Assembly (NCBI GenBank): GCA_003640385.1
Contig: RCAB01000378.1
Coordinates: 1 to 63,184 of the forward strand
Length of the DNA: 63,184 nucleotides
Origin: Setaria digitata
Lineage: Eukaryota; Nematoda; Chromadorea; Rhabditida; Setariidae
Direction of reading: 5' to 3'
Under the pieces are notes generated by a model. It had not been told where the DNA came from and did not search any database. It saw only the letters and a program-made list of their open reading frames with translations. The position numbers were made by a program, and so were the translations under genes. Numbering within the stretch: position 1 is the first letter of the stretch; every line of letters begins with the position of its first letter. Below are positions 1 through 13,059 of the stretch, piece after piece.

Positions 1-2689
1 AAAAAAAAAATCGTGAGAAAATCGTAGACTTATGTGGAAGCGTCAACCCTTTATGAACCATTTACATTCATACAAACATGTCACACAATAGATACTTCCG
101 TGTCCTGTCCTTTTCCGGAAATATCATTCACTTAAGATATCATTCCCAAATACTTTGCATACGGAAAACAAGTTGTCCGTATTACTAAATTAACCGTACC
201 GTATATATTCGAAGTTCTTTCGAAATCAAAACGTGTAAGTTCCAAACTCAGTGGATGGGTTTGGGACATCATAATGAACCAAGAATTTTCCTTTGAATTG
301 ATTTCAAAAAACTTGACCCTCAGTGGTTCAAGTACACTCAAACTAATTGGTTTTAGAGCAAGCTGAGAACGAACTTGTAGAAATATGAGATATCATAACT
401 GATCAGTTAATTATTTCTTCGTAATCTGTTCGTGTGATTAGATAACCAAAAATTATAACTGAATAGTGCAAACCCAAGTTATTTGATAACTGATGATTAT
501 CCTGAAGGATTAATTTATACTGAGACCTGTTCATTTCGTTACCGTCACTCCTGAGGTCTAGCAGAGCAAAATGATAGATTTTAAGAATTAACCTAACTGG
601 GATAAATTGAAACGATAATTAATTAATGATACTTTATGGTGGAATGTCATTAGTTAAAACTAGTTCTTCAGTAAATTCCCTCATGGGAATCTAGCTTCAC
701 GACTGGACGTACGTCGATTACTTTAGTCAGATAATGTTCTCCATCATATGGATTTGGAGAACTAACATGTCTCATGTAGCGAAATCTAACAGTTAGAAAA
801 AGTTTTGTGGAATTTCGTATCTCCGCTATTGTTAATGTGCACTTGTGTCTTTTGTCACCTGATTCACCACCCAGGACAGTCTTTCACTATTCTCAGTAAT
901 AATGAATACTGTCAAAGGTACGACAGAAACATAACGCCTCTTTTGTTTTCGCATATTGCCCGTTTATATTACTATTACAGAACTTTAATTTATTTGTCAA
1001 TACCGAAAACGCAGGTGAGAATGAATATTTCTTGGAAGTTCCTGCAGGAAATTACAAGCGAGTAAACTTGCTTGCTATAGCTGTACTGTTTTAGCACAAA
1101 GATAATAATCTATAAAACATTATCTGCTGGGGCAGTGAAGTTCCTTCAAGGTGGAGAAACTGTTTGAGTATCGTGCTAGAATTGTTAATCATCGTATTGT
1201 TAGCTAACTTCAACAATGTGCAAACGAATTGTATTGTGCAGCAAATTCTCGGATTGAAGAGTTCCTTGACTGGCTTATATTTCCGGATATCGGCAAATAA
1301 ATTGAAATTGTTTAGATCAATGCGGGGTATGAAAGAAACTTCAACAATTTTGTGCTTTCTCAATACTTTTCCGGAAATCTCGGATGTATTGCGCACTGTC
1401 AAGCTGTGAATCGATGATTTATTTATGATAGGAAGGATTTATTGTTCCACATGATACGTGATCGAGTTTCAAAGGTTTTATAATCTGAACAAGATTGAAG
1501 CGTGGAGAAACTTGAATATCTTCCCCCTCTTTCCTCTTACTGATTCCTTCTCATCACAGTGTTTAGTTTTTTTCTCAGTTTTTGTCTAGTCTACATCTTA
1601 CTACTTCACATCTTCCTTCCCTTTTCACAAACATATTTTAATGATTAAACAGGATTTTGATGACAGAGTTTTGTTAATAAAGTGATTTTTTTTCAAGGAG
1701 AAATTGAAAAAGGAAATTTGTTGGTGGGAAATAAAAGTTAAGTTTCCAGCTAAATAACTAAAAATTCCAGAGAGTGATGATTTTTTAAAAATTTTTTATA
1801 AATATGGGACATAAAATTGCTTCAGCGGTATTCGATTTAACTAAACTACACTGCAAGTTGTGAGAACTGATGCACAGTGTCGGAAGAAAAATTGATAGCT
1901 GTAGGTCTTCGAACAAAAAAGGCAATGTCGTTTTTTCCATGGTTTCCTGCTATGTTCCAATCTTCGCTCATACAAAAAGAAATTTTTGATGTGTCTTAGA
2001 CACACACGGTTGAAATATAAAACAATATTTGGTACCACTAATTATATCATTTTTTGTCATAAATGGTAATATCACTGATGTTCGACAACAGTCCGTCATC
2101 TATTTAAGTATTCGGTAACTTATATATTGGATCAAGAAGAATTAAAGCTAGAATCAAAACTGGATAAATCAGTTTCAACTTGTAACGGATAAGGTGATTC
2201 GAATTTCACGTGTCTTACGAATTTGCAGTTACCTCTTGATAATTGATGGTAAAGAATCAGATCAGTATTGCAAGTTTCTTAGGATTATTCCCAGTCCCAT
2301 GGGATATGCACTGCGAGATAAATTTCGCTGACAATTAAGGAATGTCCAAAATGAACTCAAGAAATCAATATTTCAATTTGTTTCAAGTTTGCTTTTCTCT
2401 TAACTGATTTTATGCTATATTCTATACAGCGCCCAATTCATCCTTGAAGGGGCGAATGCAACTTTGAATTAATTAATAACGATTATGCAGCATTTCAGAA
2501 GATAATGAACGAATTTCCTACATTTTGCGAAGAATGGTGGAATTGCTCAATACAAAACAAAACAATATTTCGATGGAATAAACCGAATTTTGAAAAAGAT
2601 ATCTAACTTTATAAGCCATTTATAATTAGGGAGCCCAAAAGACCATTATCGACACTTACAATAATCTAGGTAATTCAAATTTCTCTTTC
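1..2689. other. No confident gene; scattered short ORFs
   Basis: I see no recognisable protein family here. Several ORFs of 60 to 100 codons exist. One on + at 805-1065 reaches a good donor (GTGAGA) near 1014. Two opposed ORFs lie at 1164-1409 (+) and 1091-1402 (-); the + one begins with a hydrophobic, signal-like stretch. None has convincing homology or phase-consistent neighbouring exons. The sequence is AT-rich and without tandem repeats. Confidence 0.5.
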
Positions 2690-2902
2690 ATGGTTGGATT
2701 TCTTACTAGCTGGCCAGCAACGACCCAATTTTTATGTAGTTCCATCTTACTGATTGCATTTTTTGTTGTTAAAAAGAAATCAAATGGATTCGACTTCACA
2801 CATCAGGAACAAAATCTGATAGAGGACTCCGTTTGGTTCGCTTACAGTCAGAACTACGTGGACCAGTCAGTGGCATTCCTTACAGCTGAACGTCCAGTAT
2901 AG
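2690..2902 (+). CDS. Possible small membrane protein or terminal exon
   Basis: An open frame of about 70 codons opens with a hydrophobic segment (LCSSILLIAFFVV) followed by a basic KKK stretch and a polar tail ending in TAERPV. This is the pattern of a single membrane helix with a short cytoplasmic tail. An AATAAA polyadenylation signal lies about 20 bases after the stop (2923-2928), which supports a real 3' end. I do not recognise the protein. It could be a one-exon gene or the last exon of a + gene whose upstream exons I could not find. Chance ORF remains possible. Confidence 0.25.
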   Translation: MVGFLTSWPATTQFLCSSILLIAFFVVKKKSNGFDFTHQEQNLIEDSVWFAYSQNYVDQSVAFLTAERPV

Positions 2903-2949
2903 GTTCTCTTCTCTCAGTAAACAATAAACTTTATATATAAAACAAGAAA

Positions 2950-5668
2950 GGCTACATAATAATGCTCCTAACAGATAGTTAACTTGAAGACATTTCACTA
3001 TCTTTGCCAAGAATCTCAAGAAAACGGTTGTCGTATGACACAACGATATTTTGTAAATCTTACAGTCTTATGGAGGTTCCACAAACTAGGATAGAAGCTA
3101 TCATAAGCATCACCGTAGATGAGATAACCCCGAAATAGAACGTGACCGATAAGCGGTAGCAGTTCTCGTATCCACCAATAAATCAAAGCAATCTTTGCTT
3201 GACCAACAGATCATCCTAAAATATAATTAGTTGACCAGGAAGAGATACTCACAGCTTTAAAGTAAGTAAAATTCCATTACAGACAAAATTTTCGTTTCAA
3301 AAATTATTATATCCCGAGATTCCATTATACTATTAGGAATATGTTCATAAATGAGCTAGATCAAACTGATCCAATTAATTATATGTTACAGGTTCTCAAC
3401 TTGCAACTTCTCTAAATTCAATTACGGATAATATATAATTTATCAATTTTCGAATTTTTCCTACCTTCTTGTTTCTCATACGAGAAACACAAATCTCCAT
3501 TGTTTGTAACGGCAATTCAATTAAAGCGGCTAAGAATTAACAAAAGGAAGTAAGTAAATAACTAAATCCATACATGATATCGTTAGTTACACATGCTTGG
3601 CTCTAGTGAATATGATAGGACTGTCACGAGCGAAGGACCATCGAGGTACTTTAGAACGTTTCTTTTTCAATTTCTCGCTTGTTGAATCGAAGCCATATTT
3701 CGTCTCGTTGTTTGGTACTGCTAGCTTTGAAATGGCCTCACATCCTTGAATGCAAGCATCTGCTACCGCATTTACCCGTTCCTCAAAAGTATTTCCTTAT
3801 TAGAATAACTTCTGCAAGGAAACATTGTGGCTCTTTATCCCGTACAATACCAGCATTGAAGTCGACTTCTTTCTCATCAATAATGATATCCACCAACTTA
3901 AACTCATTTTAATTCTTCAACATTGCATGTTGTTACAACCGTTCTACTACCTCGCGATTCCAAATCATCTTTCAGTTTACAATCTTAAGAATGAAAATTA
4001 AATCACTTTCTGAATGCGTTTTTCTCTTTTCATTTCCATCACCCTTTTTCAATATAAATTGATTTTATACCCAATTTATGAACACCTTAAGCTTAAGCTG
4101 TATTTGAGCATTGCTTCAAAGTACTCTTGTATTGTTTCTGCTAAATATGAATGGCAAACATATGGGAATTCCGAAATATTTCCCTGATGTTAACGCAATT
4201 TTCTCTTTACCATCTACTGATCTGTCATTATAACAGTGTAAGTTACGATTTAAGCAAAAGAGAAAGAGCAAAAATGCTTCACATCATATACCAGCGGAAT
4301 CAACTTCTGGCTGAAGGCTAAAGGAAAAAATAATTATCAATTATATTCTTTTTATCCCGATACAATGTAGCTCTATTTTTAAGCATCAGAAAATTTCTAC
4401 CACATATCAATGAGCAGAACTGAAGCAACAAAATCACCAGTAAAAAGTGAACTATGTCTCTGTTCCTTTAAGCAAGCCAATCAGCTATGCAATTTCGATG
4501 CTTGAAAAATAAACATTTTAAAACTAAGATTTTTTTTTCTACAGTGAAAAAAAAAGTGGAAAAAAAAATATAATTGACAAACCGTTAGCAAGTTGAAGGT
4601 ATCATTTCCTATATGATAGTCTAGGTTTTCCTGAAAATAAGAAAACTTTTCAGCAAGAAAAGATTTTACTGAGTCGATAAAAACTACTAGAATTCCTCAA
4701 ATTTATTAGTTCACTGGAACATGTTTTTATGAAAAAAAATTGAATGAAAATAATCAGGCATCCGAAAGATGCTGTCCTTAGTTTTTAACGGATTATCAGG
4801 TTAACTGCCCGTATTAATTAAAAGCGGAGCAACAGAAATGTGAAATAGGCTCGTACCTGTATTTTATTACTAATACCACTAATTTGAGATTCAATTTGCT
4901 TTAGCCGATCATACAGCACCGAAGATGCGTTCCAGGTAAGTGTACCTGGAGATGAGGTCATCAAACGCAACATATCGATATCTATCTTAATCCTGCTTAT
5001 TTCGCATTTAACTGCTTCCAATTCCCGAATCACAACTTCATGTCTCGGATCATCTGTAATGACGATTATCTGTAGAGTTGTAGATAGTAAGAAGTGAATT
5101 CAGGCAAACAGAATTGAAAACAAAGGATAGAAGAGTTAAACGAAGATGAAGAGCACTAATCAACAATGAAAGAAATTACTGCGTAATTCATCCAGCTGTG
5201 ATAAAATGTATGAGGTGAAGAAGCCTAAAAAAGCAACTGCGATAACTATTGCGAACAACAGCGACATAAGCGCAATCTGAACACTACATCTATGCCGGCG
5301 CACAATCATTGCCTCTGCATTTTCCCTTGCCCTGCAAAAGCTTAACCACACAACTACAAGTCTGTTTTGTTCAGAGAATTTTTTTCAGAAGTCATAGTAA
5401 TTCTCTACTTACAACAAAAACAGGAATTTAATCTCATACGTTCCAAAAATAAAACTCTCATTAAATTAAATTATTTAATTTCAAATGTTATTCTTAAGGA
5501 ATATCGAAATTATCTGTGAAGACGGGAAATGTCAGCAGGAAAAAAAAAAAAAAAAACTGACGTCGAGAATAATCTTGATCTTTCTTTACGAATATTTGCG
5601 GTGGGTAAATCAAGATCGGGTATGTCGGAGTCATCCGAATCAAGCAGTAAACCATCGTTCTGTCCCAT
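2950..5668 (-). CDS. Type II membrane protein with ectodomain coiled coil (5' exons clear, 3' end unresolved)
   Basis: Four phase-consistent exons on the minus strand are 5668-5562, 5331-5180, 5053-4857 and 4630-4583. The start MGQNDGLLLDSDD gives an acidic cytoplasmic tail of about 45 residues. A basic RRHR stop-transfer sequence precedes one strong membrane helix (IALMSLLFAIVIAVAFLGFF). A heptad-like ectodomain follows (RELEAVKCEISRIKIDID, then RLKQIESQISGISNKI), with an N-glycosylation site NAS. Further coding-looking pieces at 4310-4292, about 3716-3610 (ending KVPRWSFARD) and about 3515-3440 (LPLQTMEICVSRM) probably belong to the same gene, but their phases could not all be joined. The most likely 3' end is near 3.0-3.2 kb. 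I do not recognise the family. No Gly-X-Y repeats are visible, so it is not evidently a collagen. Confidence 0.55.
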
Positions 5669-7640
5669 TCTCAACAGCCTACTCTCACTGTACAGAGGAT
5701 TTGATTAACACATTACCGTTTCAATTTACCTGCAATAGCTTAAATGCTCTTTAAGAAAGTAACACAAACCAACCCGAACTTCAAGAAGAATCGAAAATTC
5801 TAGTCTTCAGTTCACTAGCTATTTCCATTCAAAAAAAAAAAACCGCGTCGTTATCTCAGCCATTATTTGAATAAGTAACTTCGAAAAACACTGACAGAGT
5901 TTAAGTTTAATGTTTGGATATCCACTGGACTCAGTTACAACCTGAAGCTGGCCATCAGTTCAGAAGCCGTTATGAATTATCAAACCAAACTCTAAGGACC
6001 CTTAAACTGAAATACAAGTTTAAGAACGAATATCAAACAATACTTGCAATTTTAATTCGGACAGGTTTATGAAAAGAACTGGAATTTATCTCGACTAAAC
6101 GAATAATCCTAAAGAAATTAGGCAGATTCGTTATTTGGATTACAATCAGTTGGACTAAAATCTAGTTTATGAAGGATTTCACAATGACGAAGCCAATTAG
6201 AATTCTTTATCCAAGCTAAGTGCTTAACTGGATAACAGTGAAGTGCTGTCATGAGAGATCCGAAAAAGGGCATGAAGTAAGGAAGTAAAATGGAAATATA
6301 GAGAGAGTAAAGAGAGCGAAGTTATCTAAACATAAATTAAGTAATTATCAATCAACTAAATGTCAACAGTCTTCCTTATTTCCACCCAGCAACCCGGTAC
6401 CAACCATCCGGACCGCATACAGCAGGAGCGATACATCAAACAACAGGAAGGAAAGTGAAGGAAAAGTTATAAAAAAAGACGTCACACGCGGCGTAAGAAA
6501 TAAGTAGCTGCAAAGTTGATAAATTAATCCCAACGAAATCAAAAAATATGGGAAAAAATGGGAATGAAATGCGAAATGGGACATAAGATAGGCATCTGGG
6601 GATTTAGACGTAGTACATATGATTCAACAAAGGAAGAGCCATCTCTCCCAAAGCATCCAGCCAAATGTCAGGATATCAGCTATCCAATAAACAGTTTATC
6701 AATCTTCTCAAAGCTCAAGCTATCCATTACATCTCGGACTTAGAAATAAATGTTACAGCTTCTAGTGAGCTGTAAGTTCCGCCAGTCTCTTTTGAAACGG
6801 ATAACTTGTTAACTCCAAAGAGCAGTTAGTTCTATCGCTGCAGCAAAGTCTCATGTGCCACTGTGTTTATAAAAAAAATACTAAATGAAGCTGAAAAAGG
6901 AACATATTATTCTTCTCCAACAAGTTTTCGTGAAAGTTGTCGACAGCGCACATAAGCAAGGAAGTCATCACCAAGAATTTGAGCTTTAACGAAATCATCT
7001 CGAAAATATTCTTTTTTTGTTTTTTATTTTTTTCTTTATAAAAGAAGCCATATATTATAGGATGGCGGACTTAGGATAAACTCCAAGTTACTTCAAAATA
7101 ACTAGCTAGTGTTACCTTTCAGAAAAGGTTATGTTTACACAAGCCAATCGGTTTAAATAATTTATTTTCCAAATGTACAGCATAAATTGTTCGCGCACGC
7201 TTAAACTGAGCACCTAAAAAGGACCAAAATTAATAACAGCAAAAGTGAAACTTCCGAAACGAAAACGTGGCACCCCCTTTAACTCTCTCCTTCTAAACTA
7301 GAATTAAGCTGGAAAAGCTTCTGCATTTTGATGAAATATACCAAAGTTACACAACCAAAACCAAGGAAATTAAAGTGAAATCTATCCTTTTTTTTTTTTT
7401 AAAGAATGCCTCAGATCAGATTTCAAATACATTAAATAATGGTTTTGTATGAATGTCACCATAACAATCAGGAATCAGGAAAATATGGAACGGGCAACAT
7501 TCTTATGAAATGAAGTCTAAATGAAAGAGGTTATGAAGGAAACGGATCTGTAAGGGAAGGAAGTTACAAAAAAGGATGCAACAAAGTAAATATGAAACAA
7601 AAATTACAATCAGATACAGAAATCTTGTCTAGTGAATAAA
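5669..7640. other. Intergenic sequence with no supported gene
   Basis: This lies between the nibrin stop codon and the start of the type II membrane protein gene, both on the minus strand. It is AT-rich with homopolymer runs. Small ORFs at 6363-6584 (-) and 6558-6743 (+) have no family signature. It presumably holds the nibrin 3' UTR and the downstream promoter. Confidence 0.5.
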
Positions 7641-10600
7641 TCAGGCAATTTCTCTGAAATCGATTAAATCTCCACCACCAATAACTCGCGTTACTTCAGA
7701 AAGTAATGATCCGCAGCCATGTGATCCTTGAGGAGCCTACAATCAAATTCAAATTCAACGGGACTCATGACAGAGCTCAAAAAAAAAAAAATAATTACTC
7801 ACAACATTTATGTTTCTCTTCCAGTTTAAATGGAACTCACCAGCACTACCAGGAATGCTTCATTATTCGAACGAAAATCACTACTATTCGAATAAACAGA
7901 CAAAAAGTAAATGTGATAAATCAGCTTCTTGAAAAAGCTTAAGGACAAAATTTTGACCTACTATACACAAATTTGGACTGGAAAATTACCAACAGGAGAA
8001 AAATAAAACGAAATATCAGGACAATCAATTACTTTCTCACCTTCTTAAAACGCTTGTAATTCGGTTCTTCTGAGTGCTCATTGGTCAAATAAGTAGCATC
8101 CACAAAACGTAACTTATCTTTCGCCAGAATTGGCCTTTCTAGATTATCATATTGCACTGTTTTTTTCTAAAAATGAAAAATAAGTAGTCTTAAGTGTAAA
8201 AAATCATAAGAGATCCAGTTAATGTTTTTGTTAACAATAGCATAACTAATTAACCAATTTCATACGCAACACTTCGATGTTCATCCCACCGTGTTGATCA
8301 TTTTGGCTGTCATTCACTTCGTGCTTCGTTTCGTTTTCGGTTGAGCTCATATTTTCCAGTGATTCCTGCAAGCACTAGCTAATACAAGCATATTGGCAAT
8401 TAGCAATATAAAAATAATTGAAACCTCGAAATCAATACTAACCCGTATACCGTTTTCATTCTCCATTATTTCGATCTTCGCTCTTTTAGAAACTCTCAGC
8501 GCTTCTTCCGCGATATTTTGATATCCTACAAATCGTCATTTATTGATGCTTACGCACTGTAATACTTAAATATGATTGGCGAAACATTTGCAACAAGCTC
8601 AAACTACAGGAATAGCTTTAATAAATTGGAATAAATTCTAACTGGCGACAGTAGGAATAAGAGAGAACATGAATACAGTATTCCACATTACGGAGAAGGA
8701 GCAATAGATGTTAATCCCACCAAATTACTGTATTTATAAAAAGTACCAGATCGATTCTTCCGCTTTTCAATACCATTCTCATCAAGCAACGAAGTGAATC
8801 CAGTCGCAACAATCTCCTGTTTATCAATAATTTGAAAAATAAATTTACAGACATTAACTTATTGGAAGTAATATCTCTTCTAGAAATTTATAATTACTAT
8901 GTCATTTACCTCTGAAGGAACTGAACCACTTTCCGGTAACACTGTTTGGAATGAACAACTGCCCCGTCTCTTGAGAAATGCTTCATTCATGCCTTTTGAT
9001 CCCAAAAAATTAGAAATCTGTTCAGCAGGAAAAAATGAAGTAACGCTTTTCCCAGTATTCGAAGCTTCACTTGCATCTTTTGCATATTTCTTTCGAAGTG
9101 ACAAGTGAGTACTAGAATCGGTAAGAAGACTTCTTTTTGAAGGATATAAAACACTCAGAAAAAAGTGAATGAAGTATTTTTAAAGAGATGTGTGAGCCCT
9201 AGTCCGCATGTAAGACAGATACACCGCCGAATAGTAGGTCAATTTTGATGACATTGGAAAAAGGACCTGTTGAATAGAGTCTGAACAATTTTTCTGCACA
9301 ATTACCAACTGTTACTTCACTTCCACTTGCTTCAACACTCCCCTAATCACTCGCAGGATTTCCAGGCATAATTTTTAACGGCGTGAGTTCTTTAAAAAAT
9401 CTACCAACCTTTTCTGAAGCACTTTTTGTCGATGAAAAAAAAAAAAGAAAAACTTTTTGGTACTACCAATGTAGTCAGTGATTTCATTCAAGAATGATCA
9501 CCTTCTCGAGGACGTCGAAATTTCCGCGGCTGTAAAACATGTATCTTGAACCATATCACAGGTGCTTTTGTTATCTAAAATTAACTATACTTTAATTGAT
9601 ATATGGAAATCAATATGCAATACTTACTAGTGACAAATCTTGTTTTACTTGAATCATATTCCACTGAAGTTCCTGTACTGAATATATGTGGAGGCGAATC
9701 AGCCATGTGAAATATAGAAACTTCTGATCTGTACTGCACACTCTCTCTGAATTATTATTTTTTCGATTAATGTGAAAAAAAAAACTGATATGCACAAGAA
9801 AACTTCAGTAACATTACTGTATGATGCAAAATAATGCACTAGCTCATGCTAAACCTCATTTCCTATTTTAATTAGTGTGGACAAATTTGACGCTTGAAAG
9901 TCCTTTGGCATCAAAAGTAAGTAAAAGCGTACGCCAAGAAGATAAACAGATACTTACTTGCATAAAACAATATATCGGTATAAGTGGAAATAAATACTTA
10001 CTTATCATCTTCATCATCTGATATCAAAAAATCAGCAATCCTTCGGTAGTAATCGATTCTCTTACTGAAAGTAATTCAAAGTATACCGTCCAGATAATTA
10101 ATGCATATAAAAACCAATGAAGCAGTAAATACCTATCCATTCTATCCATTTCTTCTTTAACTTTCATTCCCAGTTTCGCCACCAGTTTTTTATCCTTTAA
10201 TAATACAAGTCTATTAAAATAGATTATTTCTGATTTACTAATTGAGAATTTTACGATGTAAAAGTCATAAAATATCACAGTGATAAAAAGAGGCATAAAA
10301 GCTCTAAGAATCTACCTGCTCTTTTATCCAAGTCGCATCTGTGCTCAAGCTAGAGTTTACATTAGCAGAAAATTCATTCCGTGTCTGCAAGATTTACAGT
10401 TCTTGAATATACAGTAAATTTCAAAATCAGAAAAAATCAAAATTCAAAAAAATTTCAAAATATACAGTAAATTTTCAATTAAAGGTATACAATGGTACCG
10501 AACAAGATTAGAATGAAAAATACTTCTANGAAATCAATTAAAGGTATACAATGGTACCGAACAAGATTAGAATGAAAAATACTTCTATGCTGTTCGTAGC

Positions 10601-12435
10601 TTTCTCTTCCGAACCAGTCGTTTCATGAGCCAAATTGTTTACCACACTCTCTATTATTCGCTTCTTTTCGTGGACACATTCCTCCTCCGCCACTACTGCT
10701 GTTTTTATTGATGCAGTTCTCTTCCGGGTATTCTGAATATTATACACCTGCATGTTTGAAAAAAAAAAGGAACAAAATATGTTGATAATCAAGCAGGAAA
10801 GACGAAAGTGGTGTGACGACAATTCAAGCTTATGAATGCTGAGGAAAAGACGTATTAGAAACACCGAAGAGTGCTACCTCTGGAATCCTCCAAGATCGGT
10901 CTGTGATAGCCTCTTCTATATTTTTCCGTTCAGCTTTCTTCTCCTTTATAACGAAAAAGAAACTGCCAATCTGAAACATCGGATTCAGTGTTATTTTTAT
11001 GCAAAATAAATAAAAGGTCTGGACTCAACTAATGCAAAAATGACATGCGCTAAGGAACAACGCAACACCATTCCAGTTATCTTTCTGTTGTTTCAATTTT
11101 AGTGACTTTACGTGCAACGACATACTCATACAATTTTGAACACAAGTAGGGTTTTTCATAAAATGTATTCAAGATTTTCAAAAAAAGGCTGATTTAAATC
11201 AGAAATTTTCCAGGTTACTTTTCCATTCAAGAAAATAAGGAAAGAGAGACTTACCGGAAATTTTGGATCATTTATCACGTTCTTTTTTTTCAAATTACGG
11301 AAAAAAATTCTTGGAAATACGTAAAATCTTAAACAGATCAATTGATCTAGTTATCATCATTTTTCAATTTTATAAGGAATAATAATCACGTCAAAGGATA
11401 ATTGAAACATGTTAGAGGATTGAAAGACTGCTTCGTAGACTTCTGCAGAAGCAGATTTACAGGATAAACAAATAAGATGGTCGCAAAAATTCTCTCCATA
11501 GTAGAACTGGAAATGAATTGCTGACAGAAATGGTGCATTATCTTTTAATAATTTTTATAACGTTTGAAGGTATACGAACTGTTTCCAAAGATAAATCTGA
11601 GAAGATAATTTGAGATTGGAAAAGAAACTGACTATAATACAAACTACCCAAATGAGGAAAAGACAAAAACCAACATAACTAGAAATACACGAAGATTTAA
11701 AGGTCGTAAATTTTGCAAAATACTCAGCACACAAAATATATTAACATAAATTACTGCAGCCAATTAAAGGAGAGAATTATTTTTCTCTATTAGTTTAAAA
11801 AATTACGCGAGAAAACTAGTTGACATGCATTCAAAATAAATTAGAAAAATTTGAGAGAAGCTTTGAAAATGTGAATGAAACACAGTGCTTACTTGTAAAA
11901 TAACAGAAGGCTTTAATTCTTTTTCTCTTTCTAGTACAAGCGGTCCGCCGTCGTAACCAGTACCATAAGTACTTGTGTCTCGAGCAAGTAACTAAACCTC
12001 AGTTGTTAAAGAAATGACTGGTATTTTATACAACCTAAGGAGAAAGTTAATACATAGAAATGATCTTTCCACGTTAACAAAAACTTACGCAACCACTGGA
12101 CAGCAGTTCGAGTTTCAGATGAACCCGACTTACACCCTGAGCATCGACTCCAAGGGCAATACCGCACTGACGCTTATCCCGACCAATAGAGATACTATCA
12201 CCCGCTTTTAAAAAACTGTAAAGGACATCACCTGTAACAAAAGAGCTAATTTATCATAAAGTTATAAAAAGCAATAACTAAATCTTTGACGGTCTGGTAT
12301 GAGAACCTTGCACACAACAATATTCAACACACTATTACATCAATAATAATGACACTAATTAAGTGCCAGCACGGCATACTCCCATCGCGAAAACAGGTTA
12401 CCTGGCTTATCACGATATGCAATTGTCACAACCAT
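7641..12435 (-). CDS. NBN: Nibrin / NBS1 orthologue of the MRE11-RAD50-NBS1 complex
   Basis: Nibrin targets MRE11-RAD50 to DNA breaks in the nucleus. Exons I could phase: 12435-12402, 12231-12089, 11991-11893, 10970-10878, 10747-10583, 10384-10316, 10194-10133, 10064-10002, 9677-9628, 9529-9502, 9111-8910, 8816-8747, 8525-8443, 8365-8255, 8166-8041 and 7736-7641. One or two exons between 11.23 and 11.51 kb (the BRCT region) are unresolved. The N-terminus is an FHA domain (GDSISIGRD, GVSRVHLKLE, RDTSTYGTGYDGG) carrying the GR, SR-H and YGT signatures. The C-terminus has LRFVDATYL, then NYKRFKK, then VIGGGDLIDF, matching in order the human MRE11-binding block (FRSLV, NFKKFKK, IIGGSDLI). The protein stops a few residues later, so no ATM-binding tail is seen. 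The linker is acidic and lysine-rich (KRAKIE, ISDDEDD). Estimated length is about 560 residues, against about 750 in human. Confidence 0.8.
10475..10587. repeat. 54-bp direct repeat around a single N (assembly join)
   Basis: Positions 10475-10528 are repeated as 10534-10587, separated by the ambiguous base at 10529 and a few bases. The repeat covers the donor site and last bases of a nibrin exon. A lone N inside a near-perfect repeat is typical of overlapping contig ends joined without merging, rather than biology. Confidence 0.85.
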
Positions 12436-13059
12436 TGGCGAATTTGTTAGGCGGAATATTATCTGTAAGAATGGATCTTTACTGCTGCAGATTGAGTTAA
12501 AGAGGATACTTCTGGAAATTCAAACAGTATATTTGGTGCAGTTAAACCAGTTCATCATGATTGAGCAATCCTTAAATATTTCTCCCTCAACTAAAACACC
12601 TTCCTTCCGCAACAAACCGAACGACCGACAATGACGGTATCTTGTCTCATTCCCCACAGCAAAAAGGGACCAACAGTACAGGTGCTAAACTCTTGTTTCA
12701 CATCTATTTTAGATCAAATAGAAACTGGAATGTGAGATGAAACAACATAGGGGTGGATTTACTGTGCCCAAATAATTAAATGCGGACAAAACATATACCT
12801 TATATACAACCTTTCCCCGAGTTCGCTAAAAATATGGTAATTAATCTGCAACTGAATACTTTTTTCACCATTGTTTTACTCGTGGATCTCAAAAATGGCA
12901 CTATTTCCACTTAAGAGAGATCACTGGATGCAGTAATTTGAACGCAAATGTATGCAAATGCAGCTAAAAACATGTGATGAAATTTTTATTGCTTTTCAAA
13001 TAAATGGCAACTTTAACATAAAAACAAGGAGCACGAACAAATCACTGAGACAGATCTTC
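12436..13059. other. Spacer between eL42 and nibrin
   Basis: About 620 bp separate the eL42 stop from the nibrin start on the same strand. No ORF with family features is present. It should contain the eL42 3' UTR and the nibrin promoter or trans-splice region. Confidence 0.5.

Noticed and set aside
3000..3200. Olfactomedin-like phrase on the minus strand (LIGHVLFRGYLIYGDAY)
   Set aside because: The frame is closed by a stop just upstream, no other olfactomedin motifs are seen, and a competing frame looks equally coding.
3700..3900. Cytochrome P450-like segment on the minus strand (VDIIIDEKEVDFN...RDKEPQCFL)
   Set aside because: Only a weak resemblance, with no heme-binding cysteine motif or neighbouring P450 exons.
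11578..11620. Alternative FHA C-terminal exon (FIFGNSSYTFK) on the minus strand
   Set aside because: It resembles the last FHA strand, but its phase does not fit any donor of the preceding exon, so it was not included.
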